From Bacteroidales bacterium (GTDB lineage: Bacteria; Bacteroidota; Bacteroidia; Bacteroidales; F082): a DNA stretch of 22,465 nt. The stretch covers positions 1-22,465 of the forward strand of contig JAEEII010000067.1 in the NCBI GenBank assembly GCA_016281295.1, in the 5' to 3' direction. Below, in pieces: positions 15,746 to 22,465 of the stretch (the stretch's first letter is position 1; every line of letters begins with the position of its first letter). The notes under the pieces are model-generated. The model was not told the DNA's origin and did not search any database. It was given only the letters and a program-made list of their open reading frames with translations. Position numbers and translations under genes: made by a program.

Positions 15746-15775
15746 CAAAAGTACAGCTTTTTTTGGAATAAGCAA
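15746..15775 (-). promoter_or_regulatory. Promoter of rpmB (TTG-N19-TACTTTTG)
   Basis: On the minus strand TTG (15775-15773), a 19-nt spacer and TACTTTTG (15753-15746) are one of the best matches in the window to the Bacteroidota consensus, as expected for a ribosomal protein gene. The leader to the rpmB ATG is about 40-45 nt. Confidence 0.72.
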
Positions 15776-15790
15776 TAATTTTTTTCTATT

Positions 15791-16702
15791 TTATTTAGAG
15801 ACATGCACATCGACCTGTGGGAATGGGAAGTTGATGCCCTCTTTAGGCAAGGTTTTATAAATCTTCTCATTCATGCTGAAAAACACGGACCAATAGTCTT
15901 CAGACTTGACCCAAGCTCTTAGTTTAAGGTCAACTGAACTAGCGTTCAGGGTGCCTAAAGCCACGAAAACGGCGGGGTCTTTCAGGATTCTGGGGTCCTC
16001 GAGACACAAACGTGTCAAGACAGCCTTTGCATGGTCGTAGTCATCACCGTATGAAATGGAGACCGTCCAGTCCACCCGTCGCTGATCTTCCTTGTTGAAG
16101 ATTGTCATGACCCCGGTGGAGAGGATGCCATTGGGTATATGAATCACTTTATTATCGGTGGAAAGCACGATGGTGTTGAAGATTTGAATCTCCTTCACCA
16201 CGCCTTCCTGTCCTTGGGCAGCGATGAAGTCACCCACCTTGAAAGGACGGAACAAGATGATGATCACACCACCCGCGAAATTCTGCAAGGTACCGCTCAA
16301 CGCCATGCCAATCGCCAGGCCTGCTGAAGCAAGCAAAGCGACTAGCGAAGAGGTATTAACACCTAATATACTGATTATAAATATAATAAGAATAAAATTC
16401 AGGACTACTGAGATGAGGTTTGATAGGAATTTATGGACAGTGGGGTCTCCATGTTTGCTCATCAACCCTTTAGCCATCCAGTTTTTGACCAATTTAATAA
16501 GCCATCTTCCAATGATCAAGACTATGATGGCGACAACAATTTTGATTCCAAAAGGCACCAAATATTGTCTCACCAATTGTGGAAGCCAATCACTTACAGG
16601 TGTCTCTTTCAGCATCTTCACGGTTTCTGCCATAGCCGTGATTGTAGAATCGTTTTGTATTGTTTCTGTGACTTGTTCTGTGATAGTATCGTTCTCTAAC
16701 AT
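15791..16702 (-). CDS. Small-conductance mechanosensitive channel (MscS family)
   Basis: This 303-residue inner membrane protein has MscS architecture. A polar N-terminus is followed by TM1 (about 50-70), TM2 (about 92-113) and the pore-lining Gly/Ala-rich TM3 (about 119-150: LLASAGLAIGMALSGTLQNFAGG). Next come the beta domain with FRPFKVGDFI (151-160), VIHIPNGILSTG (186-197) and a C-terminal alpha/beta domain with VDWTVSISYGDDYDHAK. It would open on membrane tension to release solutes during hypo-osmotic shock. The longer frame from 16726 is rejected because its ATG lies in the promoter -7 box (16724-16731); the ATG at 16702 is used. It is divergent from the exosortase-like gene, with 53 nt between starts. 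Confidence 0.93.
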   Translation of the reverse strand: MLENDTITEQVTETIQNDSTITAMAETVKMLKETPVSDWLPQLVRQYLVPFGIKIVVAIIVLIIGRWLIKLVKNWMAKGLMSKHGDPTVHKFLSNLISVVLNFILIIFIISILGVNTSSLVALLASAGLAIGMALSGTLQNFAGGVIIILFRPFKVGDFIAAQGQEGVVKEIQIFNTIVLSTDNKVIHIPNGILSTGVMTIFNKEDQRRVDWTVSISYGDDYDHAKAVLTRLCLEDPRILKDPAVFVALGTLNASSVDLKLRAWVKSEDYWSVFFSMNEKIYKTLPKEGINFPFPQVDVHVSK

Positions 16703-16720
16703 TGATTCTTTATTTTTGGG

Positions 16721-16751
16721 TTGCAAAAGTACAACAAAATCCCTAATATTG
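16721..16751 (+). promoter_or_regulatory. Possible promoter of the exosortase-ROK-GH89 cluster
   Basis: TTG at 16721-16723, a 20-nt spacer and TAATATTG at 16744-16751 (one mismatch to TAnnTTTG). The box ends 4 nt before the ATG at 16756, so a transcript from here would be leaderless or nearly so. It occupies the same DNA as the divergent MscS promoter. Confidence 0.38.
16724..16731 (-). promoter_or_regulatory. -7 box of the MscS gene promoter
   Basis: The minus strand reads TACTTTTG, a perfect TAnnTTTG, 21 nt before the chosen ATG. It directly abuts the -33 element proposed for the divergent gene. Confidence 0.6.
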
Positions 16752-16755
16752 CAGC

Positions 16756-17367
16756 ATGAAAAATACTTGGAAAGACTATTTGAAAGACCCTCAAAACCGC
16801 AGCGTGGTTGACGTCGGGCTTTTTATCCTGCTCATTCTTGGTTTCCATTACCTATATCTTGGATGGCAAGCCTGTGAGTATTGGCCACTCAAAAACACCA
16901 TTGACAAATTGAGTCTATGGTCGGTGGATCTGCTTTTTGACCAATGCACCTGGGTGTTACAGCATGTTTTTGGCATCGACATCACCACTATTACCGACAA
17001 GCGGCTCATTGCAGCATTGAACAAAGATGGCGGATGGTCCAACGTAGTCATCGCCCCTGAATGCGCCAGCATGAAGCAATGGTTTCACTGGCTGTTCCTG
17101 ATGCTGCTTTTCCCAGGACCATGGAAACACAAAGCGTGGTATATTCCCGCTGGTCTGGTCATCATCGAATGGACCAACATCGTGCGCATCTGTGGCATCT
17201 TGATGATGCAGATGCAATGGCCAGGCCCCAACACTTTCCACATCGCCCATGACTATATATTCAAAGTGTTCTTCTACCTTATCATCTTCTTGATGTGGGT
17301 GTTATGGGTGGAAAAATTCAAAAACAAGACAACAAAAAAAATCAATAACTCAACAACGCAACCATGA
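16756..17367 (+). CDS. Exosortase/archaeosortase-family membrane protein
   Basis: This 203-residue protein has several hydrophobic segments (about 19-36, 56-72, 108-121, 127-152, 165-186). It carries the three residues expected for the exosortase/archaeosortase transpeptidase fold, in order and at membrane edges: Cys103 in APECASMK, Arg144 in NIVRICGIL and His165 (or His162) in FHIAHDYIF. Exosortases are thought to cut and transfer proteins bearing a short C-terminal sorting tail (motif, membrane helix, basic cluster) and are usually linked to surface-polymer genes. No protein in this window has such a tail. Its stop overlaps the next start (ATGA at 17364-17367), so it is translationally coupled to the ROK kinase gene. 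A catalytically unrelated membrane protein remains possible, but the triad spacing argues for the family. Confidence 0.75.
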   Translation: MKNTWKDYLKDPQNRSVVDVGLFILLILGFHYLYLGWQACEYWPLKNTIDKLSLWSVDLLFDQCTWVLQHVFGIDITTITDKRLIAALNKDGGWSNVVIAPECASMKQWFHWLFLMLLFPGPWKHKAWYIPAGLVIIEWTNIVRICGILMMQMQWPGPNTFHIAHDYIFKVFFYLIIFLMWVLWVEKFKNKTTKKINNSTTQP

Positions 17368-18461
17368 ATAACGACATCATCTTCATTCTTGACGCCGGTG
17401 GTACTGGTTTCAAGTTCTCAGCTGTACAAGACTATAAAGAAATCATTGAACCTTTCACCATTCCTTCCGCTTCTTCGACGCTTGAGGAAGTGCTACACAA
17501 GATCATGGACGGTTTTCGCCAGTGTGAGGAGCGATGCGGAAGCAAGCCCCGGGCAATCAGTTTTTGTTTCCCAGGACCTGCCGACTATCCCAACGGTATC
17601 ATCGGCGACTTGGCCAACCTGCCCACTTTCCGTGGTGGTGTTGCCTTGAAGCAGATGCTTGAAAATGAGTTCAAGGTGCCTGTCTTTATCAACAATGATG
17701 GCGACTTGTTTGTGTATGGCGAGGCTCTCGGAGGATTCCTTCCGGCCGTGAACCAGATGCTTGAGCAGCGAGGCAACCCGAAACGGTACAAAAACCTCTT
17801 TGGAGTGACCTTAGGCACTGGTTTCGGTGGTGGCATCGTCATTGACCAGGTGCTGCTCAACGGTGACAACTCCGCTGGTGCTGAAATTTGGTGTTCGCGC
17901 AACTGCCTTTATCCCGACCTCACTGCCGAGGAGAGTGTCAGTGTTCGTGGGGTTCGCCGCGTGTATTCCCGCGAGGCAGGCATCCCCTTCGACGAAGCTC
18001 CCAAGCCCTATTACATCTTCAAAATCGCCCAAGGTGAAGAGCCTGGCAACCAAGAAGCGGCTGTGAAAGCCTGGGAGGAACTCGGCACAGTCCTGGCCGA
18101 TGTCATCGCCAACGGGCTGCGTTTCACTGATGGCCTTGTGGTCATTGGTGGAGGCATGTCGGGAGCCTGGTCATTTTTCATGCCCACGCTCATCAAGAAA
18201 CTTAATGAGCCTTACCTCATCAACGGGAATTCCGTCTCCCGTATCGAAACCACCGTCTTCAACCTGGAAGATGCGAACGACTGCATCCGCTTTGCCGAAA
18301 AAACCGGCAAGATGATTACCGTTCCATTCAGCGACCAGCAGGTTTGGTATGACGCCAGCAAGCGTGTCGGCGTGGGTGTCACCAAACTCGGCACCTCGTC
18401 GGCAGTGGCTATCGGAGCATACGCCTTTGCCATGCATCAACTGAACGAAAACAGATTATAA
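17364..18461 (+). CDS. ROK family sugar kinase (glucokinase / N-acetylhexosamine kinase-like)
   Basis: This 365-residue protein of the ASKHA/ROK fold has the phosphate-binding DAGGT (10-14), a second loop FCFPGPADY (68-75), the catalytic Asp112 in FINNDGDLFVYGE, the adenosine-side glycine loop VTLGTGFGGG (148-157) and VVIGGGMSG near residue 258. The ROK zinc signature (CxCGxxGC) is not recognisable: the equivalent stretch is AEIWCSRNCLYPDLTAE, with only C177 and C181. It would phosphorylate a hexose with ATP in the cytoplasm. Because a GH89 N-acetylglucosaminidase gene follows after 10 nt, GlcNAc is the likeliest substrate (inference). The start overlaps the upstream stop (ATGA), implying coupled translation. 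Confidence 0.88.
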   Translation: MNNDIIFILDAGGTGFKFSAVQDYKEIIEPFTIPSASSTLEEVLHKIMDGFRQCEERCGSKPRAISFCFPGPADYPNGIIGDLANLPTFRGGVALKQMLENEFKVPVFINNDGDLFVYGEALGGFLPAVNQMLEQRGNPKRYKNLFGVTLGTGFGGGIVIDQVLLNGDNSAGAEIWCSRNCLYPDLTAEESVSVRGVRRVYSREAGIPFDEAPKPYYIFKIAQGEEPGNQEAAVKAWEELGTVLADVIANGLRFTDGLVVIGGGMSGAWSFFMPTLIKKLNEPYLINGNSVSRIETTVFNLEDANDCIRFAEKTGKMITVPFSDQQVWYDASKRVGVGVTKLGTSSAVAIGAYAFAMHQLNENRL

Positions 18462-18471
18462 TCCATTAACA

Positions 18472-20712
18472 ATGAAAAAGATATATCTCCTCACACTCAT
18501 AAGTCTCTTGCTTTGTGTTTCCTGCAACAAAAAAGAGACCGACCCTGAAGTCATCGCCATGCGCGGATTGGTGAACCGCGTGATTCCTGAGTTCTCCGAC
18601 CAAATCAAGTTGGAACGGCTCAACGACACCATCGACCGTTATGAGTTTGAAACGAAAAAAGGCAAACTCGTCATTCGCGGCAACAACGCCAACAGCATGG
18701 CTGTTGGGTTAAACCGTTACCTTAAATACTATTGCCATGCCGAGTTCCCATGGTTTATGGAAGAGGCTCTGGAGATGCCCTCTACCCTACCCAACGTCCC
18801 TGCCAAGGTCAGTGAGAGAGCCCGTGTACCCGAGCGTTTCTTTTTAAACTACTGCACTTTCGGTTACACCATGCCTTGGTGGAGTTGGGAACAATGGGAA
18901 CATTTCATCGACTGGATGGCGTTGAATGGCATCAATTTGCCCTTGGCCATCACCGGTCAGGAATCCGTGTGGTATGAGGTATGGAGCGAGTTAGGACTCA
19001 CCGATGAGGAGATCCGCAGTTACTTCACCGGCCCTGCCCATCTTCCCTGGCACCGGATGCAGAACATTGACCGTTGGGGAGGTCCCCTGCCGATGTCGTG
19101 GTTAGAGAACCAGAAAGCCTTGCAGCAAAAGATTGTCGCCCGTGAGCGTGAGTTGAACATGAAACCTGTGTTACCCGGCTTTGCCGGACATGTACCTCCG
19201 TGCATCAAGCGTCTTTACCCGGAAGCACCTTTGGCTTCGTTGGGCGACTGGGCTGGTTTCGACAGCATCTGTTGGTGCAAATTCCTTGACCCATTGGATC
19301 CTTTATACACCGAGATTCAGCAGAAATTCATTGCCAAGCAGACCGAGTTCTATGGCACCGACCACATCTACGGTATCGATATTTTCAACGAACTCATTCC
19401 CCCGAGCTGGGAACCTGAATACCTCGCCCGTGTAAGCCGTCAGGTCTATGAATCATTGGAATCCGCTGACCCTGACGCAAGATGGCTTGAAATGGCATGG
19501 CTCTTCTGGAACGAGCGTCAATACTGGGAAGTGGACAACCGCATAGAGGCCTACATCACCTCCATGCCGAAAGACCGGCACATCATGCTCGATTACTACT
19601 GCGAAAGACAACCCGTGTGGGAACGCACCAAATCCTACTACGGCGTGCCTTACATCTGGTGTTACCTCGGCAACTTCGGAGGCAACTCCATGCTTGCCGG
19701 CAACCTCGACACGGTCAACATCCGCATTGAACGCGCTTTCGAGAAAGGTGGTGACAACTTCGTGGGCATCGGCTCCACCTTGGAAGGCTTCGACTGTAAC
19801 CCCTTCATGTATGAGTATGTGTTTGAGAAAGCCTGGGACAGTCCTCTCACCAAAGACGTGAAAGCCTGGGTGGAGTGTCTCGCTGACCAACGTGCTGGCA
19901 AGGAAGACCCTTGCATGAGAGCCGCATGGGAGTTGTTAGCCGACAGTGTATATAATAAGGTGTCATCACCGGGGCAAACAGTACGCATCAACCAAAGACC
20001 GACCATGGGCGACATCGAAAAATATCATCAATATTATATTGCGCCCGTCTATCGTTACAATAACCTCACTTTGCTCAACGTGTTGGACGACCTGCTGGCA
20101 TCCGAATGCCATACCCGCGCGCGTCATTTCGATGTAGTCAACATCACCAGGCAGTTGTTAGGCAACTACTTCAGCGACCTTTACGCTGATTATGTGAAGG
20201 CTTATAGCGATAAAGACTATGAAAAGCTGCATCAAGTCGAAGCCACGATGACCTCCATCCTTGATGACACCGACAAGATATTAGCCACCGAGAGTGCTTT
20301 CCTCGTTGGCCGATGGATTAAGGATGCCCGTGCTATCGGCACTACAGAGGATGACAAGGATTATTTCGAAAGCAACGCACGCAACATCATCACCACGTGG
20401 GGTGAGGAAGACGCCTTGCTCAACGAGTATGCTAGCCGTGGCTGGGCTGGTCTCACCGAGACCTACTATGCTTATCGCTGGAAGGAGTTCTTTAAGGATG
20501 TGAACGCATCCATCAAGTCCAAGAAGCCTTTCAATGAGAAAGATTACCACGATCGCATCTGCAAGTATGAGGGTCAGTGGTGGCGCGAACGTTTGGGCAG
20601 TTTCATTGCGACACCGCAAGGCGACGGCGTGGCGTTAGCAAAGGAGATTGCCGAAAAGTATCGTGCCGCATTGGAGGAAAGATATAGTAGGGATTTGAAA
20701 AATGAAAAATGA
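18472..20712 (+). CDS. Alpha-N-acetylglucosaminidase, GH89 (NAGLU-like), lipoprotein
   Basis: This 746-residue protein has a lipoprotein signal (hydrophobic stretch to LLLCVSC, lipidated Cys18). Domain order matches GH89: a small N-terminal alpha/beta domain (about 25-110), the catalytic TIM barrel starting at RFFLNYCTFGYTMPWWSWEQWE, then a C-terminal all-alpha domain (about 470-735). Catalytic acids are Glu307 in GIDIFNELIPP and Glu438 in GIGSTLEGFDCNPFMYEY, corresponding to the two glutamates known in human NAGLU and Clostridium GH89. It would release terminal alpha-linked GlcNAc, as found on some mucin glycans and heparan sulfate, in the periplasm or at the surface. The ROK kinase just upstream may phosphorylate the released sugar. 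It ends with an 11-nt overlap into the next gene. Confidence 0.94.
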   Translation: MKKIYLLTLISLLLCVSCNKKETDPEVIAMRGLVNRVIPEFSDQIKLERLNDTIDRYEFETKKGKLVIRGNNANSMAVGLNRYLKYYCHAEFPWFMEEALEMPSTLPNVPAKVSERARVPERFFLNYCTFGYTMPWWSWEQWEHFIDWMALNGINLPLAITGQESVWYEVWSELGLTDEEIRSYFTGPAHLPWHRMQNIDRWGGPLPMSWLENQKALQQKIVARERELNMKPVLPGFAGHVPPCIKRLYPEAPLASLGDWAGFDSICWCKFLDPLDPLYTEIQQKFIAKQTEFYGTDHIYGIDIFNELIPPSWEPEYLARVSRQVYESLESADPDARWLEMAWLFWNERQYWEVDNRIEAYITSMPKDRHIMLDYYCERQPVWERTKSYYGVPYIWCYLGNFGGNSMLAGNLDTVNIRIERAFEKGGDNFVGIGSTLEGFDCNPFMYEYVFEKAWDSPLTKDVKAWVECLADQRAGKEDPCMRAAWELLADSVYNKVSSPGQTVRINQRPTMGDIEKYHQYYIAPVYRYNNLTLLNVLDDLLASECHTRARHFDVVNITRQLLGNYFSDLYADYVKAYSDKDYEKLHQVEATMTSILDDTDKILATESAFLVGRWIKDARAIGTTEDDKDYFESNARNIITTWGEEDALLNEYASRGWAGLTETYYAYRWKEFFKDVNASIKSKKPFNEKDYHDRICKYEGQWWRERLGSFIATPQGDGVALAKEIAEKYRAALEERYSRDLKNEK

Positions 20713-22372
20713 AAAAATAAATATCATCGGTTTGTTATTGCTGTTGAGCTTTGCAGCTTGCAACAGTCCCCGGCGTGAAGCGCGTCGGATGGTGGCTCGT
20801 GCCGAAGCCCTAACCGACACCCTGCCTGACAGCACTGTGCTGTTGATTGACAGCGTGTCACACATGGAAGTGCATTTCACTGAGAGGAGCCGTATGGAAA
20901 TGGCCCTGTTACAGGCGGAGGCATTGTTCCGAAATGTCTCTATTGATGACGATGACATCAAAGAGGTTTTGGATCACAGGATTCCCATTCCCGATCTTGA
21001 ACGTGCAGCCAGTTTTTTTGCGGGGAAGAAAGAGTATGCACAAGCCGCTCAAGCCGCTCTTTACAGCGGTTATGTGCAGCAGTATTATAAGGAGAAGGCC
21101 AAGGCCATGCAGTCTTATAAAGAGGCGGAGCGATACGGCACCCTCACCAATGACCATTATATAGTGTCCAAGGCGCAGTATAGGATGGGAAAAATGCTTC
21201 TTGATGATGGCAGATTGGATGAATCCATTGGTATGTTGAAAAAAGCTTCTTTAGGTTTTAACGATGATCAGTTCATTGAAAAGGCTTTATCGTACAATAT
21301 GATGGGAGTTTCAAACATGTTGCTTACTCAATATGACAGTGCGGAAATATGCCTTCAAAAAAGCATGGAATATGGGGCTTATACAGGATCATCTTCTTTA
21401 AAATACAAGGTGTTGAATAATTATTCCGTGCTTTATCTCAAAAAACAGCAATTCGGATTTGCTTTTGATTGTCTTAAAAAAATGTCGCAAGATTTGGAAA
21501 TCGATAGTTCTGGACTATTTATGTACTATCTTAATATGGGACAACTGTACATGTCTATCGGTAGCATTGATTCATCCTTTCATTATTTCCAAAAGATGGA
21601 AAAAATAATGCCTTTTGCCGATGTGAGGAAAGAGACCCTGCTGTCATCATACAGTGCGCTTATTCGTGCGGCTAAGGCAATCAGCAATGATTCTTTGGCG
21701 TTACAATATCGCGAAATGCATGAGGATTTGTTATACGATGTGATGAGTCAACGTCAAGATCAGACGGTACTCCGCATCAAGCAACAATACGATTTTGATC
21801 AACTGCAGAATGCTATTGATATGAAAACAGCACAAATTAAACAGATGGTTGCTATCGGACTCATACTGCTTTTTGTAATTCTATTGTTTTTCTTATATCG
21901 ATTAGCACAGAGGAACAAAAGAGAAGCCGAGATTAATGCCAATTTGTTCCATTTCATGCAACAAAATGAGGAATTGAAGCTTCGCCATGAGGCCTATAGA
22001 AAGGAGGAGGATGCTAAATCGCAACAGTTAGCTGATCTGCTTTCTGAAAAGTTCCAGATGATGCAAAAGCTGGACTACTATTTAAACAATCAAGGCGACA
22101 AAGAGCCATTAAGAGAACTGGAGAAAGAGTTGTTCGATGGCAAGCAACATATAAAACAGTTTATGGAGGTATTTGATATGGTGTATCCTGGCTTACAAGA
22201 TACATTAAAAGCAAAGTATCCCCAGATGAACGATTTGGATTATAAGGTTTGTCTGCTGTCTCGTTTGAAACTATCAAGGTCGGAGGAAGCCGATTTGCTT
22301 GGCATCAGCACCAGTGTGCTTGACAAGATTCGAGGCAAGGTGCATCGAATGATGTCAGAAGAGAAGGAATAA
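20702..22372 (+). CDS. Membrane-spanning TPR-coiled coil-HTH regulator
   Basis: This 556-residue protein starts with a signal or lipoprotein-type segment (IIGLLLLLSFAAC, Cys20). Helical TPR-like repeats cover about 100-345 (for example QYRMGKMLLDDGRLDESIGMLK; FMYYLNMGQLYMSIGSIDSS). A single membrane helix lies at about 382-401, a charged coiled coil at about 402-480, and a C-terminal region (510-550; MNDLDYKVCLLSRLKLSRSEEADLLG, STSVLDKIRGKVHRM) resembles the LuxR/HTH module that ends many Bacteroidota TPR regulators. This predicts a periplasmic TPR sensor and a cytoplasmic DNA-binding end, a one-component transmembrane regulator. The start at 20702 lies within the end of the GH89 gene, so it is probably in the same operon. 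DNA binding and target genes are inference. Confidence 0.82.
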   Translation: MKNEKINIIGLLLLLSFAACNSPRREARRMVARAEALTDTLPDSTVLLIDSVSHMEVHFTERSRMEMALLQAEALFRNVSIDDDDIKEVLDHRIPIPDLERAASFFAGKKEYAQAAQAALYSGYVQQYYKEKAKAMQSYKEAERYGTLTNDHYIVSKAQYRMGKMLLDDGRLDESIGMLKKASLGFNDDQFIEKALSYNMMGVSNMLLTQYDSAEICLQKSMEYGAYTGSSSLKYKVLNNYSVLYLKKQQFGFAFDCLKKMSQDLEIDSSGLFMYYLNMGQLYMSIGSIDSSFHYFQKMEKIMPFADVRKETLLSSYSALIRAAKAISNDSLALQYREMHEDLLYDVMSQRQDQTVLRIKQQYDFDQLQNAIDMKTAQIKQMVAIGLILLFVILLFFLYRLAQRNKREAEINANLFHFMQQNEELKLRHEAYRKEEDAKSQQLADLLSEKFQMMQKLDYYLNNQGDKEPLRELEKELFDGKQHIKQFMEVFDMVYPGLQDTLKAKYPQMNDLDYKVCLLSRLKLSRSEEADLLGISTSVLDKIRGKVHRMMSEEKE

Positions 22373-22434
22373 TCTTCAAAATTCCAAAGGGCTACGTTCC
22401 CTATACCACTTTTTCAGGAAAAAGAAAACTCAAA

Positions 22435-22465
22435 ATGTTTGGATTATTCAAACAAATGTTTGGAT
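22435..22465 (+). CDS. Start of a further gene, cut by the window end
   Basis: An ATG at 22435 opens a frame reading MFGLFKQMFG with no stop before the window ends. Nothing can be said of its function. The 62 nt before it (22373-22434) hold no clear TAnnTTTG box and only a weak hairpin (CTTTTT at 22409-22414 pairing with AAAAAG at 22419-22424). Confidence 0.4.
   Translation, partial: MFGLFKQMFG

Noticed and set aside
22373..22434. Intrinsic terminator after the regulator gene
   Set aside because: Only a six-pair A/T stem and a short AGGG/CCCT pairing are present, without a T-run; too weak to call.
1..22465. tRNA, rRNA or CRISPR arrays
   Set aside because: No cloverleaf-like sequences, rRNA motifs or regularly spaced repeats were seen on either strand by eye.

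Overview
The window looks like chromosomal DNA of a member of the Bacteroidota, most likely the order Bacteroidales. The evidence is the gene content (GldB-type lipoprotein, a large TonB-dependent receptor with a carboxypeptidase-regulatory-like N-terminus, OmpA-type and small beta-barrel outer membrane proteins, a GH89 lipoprotein, a TPR-membrane-HTH regulator) and the repeated Bacteroidota-type promoter TTG - about 20 nt - TAnnTTTG in front of genes that lack Shine-Dalgarno sequences. I see no rRNA, tRNA, CRISPR array, insertion sequence or phage gene. Coding density is high and no gene-free stretch exceeds about 150 bases. The species cannot be named from this alone.

Layout. 1-207 is the end of an HTH (XRE-type) protein. 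It faces yicC, with a perfect 11-bp palindrome between the two genes. On the minus strand follow yicC, yifB (ComM-like AAA ATPase) and gldB. Divergent from gldB is uridine phosphorylase, then two tandem OmpA-family proteins that end at a strong terminator. nadE lies convergent on the minus strand. Next on the plus strand are a small beta-barrel protein and two consecutive M24 (aminopeptidase P / prolidase type) peptidases. The second peptidase overlaps tail-to-tail by 4 nt with a minus-strand TonB-dependent receptor, which is preceded by rpmB (L28) with its own terminator and by an MscS channel gene. The last third is a tight plus-strand cluster: exosortase/archaeosortase-like membrane protein, ROK sugar kinase, alpha-N-acetylglucosaminidase (GH89) and a TPR-transmembrane-HTH regulator, linked by a 4-nt overlap, a 10-nt gap and an 11-nt overlap. 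The window ends a few codons into another gene.

How the genes fit together. Most are housekeeping or envelope genes, each with its own promoter (NAD synthesis, nucleoside salvage, peptide turnover, ribosome, outer membrane structure). The most distinctive parts are the terminal cluster, where a putative protein-sorting transpeptidase is translationally coupled to a ROK kinase and a GlcNAc-releasing glycosidase beside a membrane-bound regulator, and nadE, whose glutaminase domain has glycine where the catalytic cysteine is expected. Several gene starts were moved downstream of the longest reading frame because a TAnnTTTG box covers or lies at the upstream ATG.
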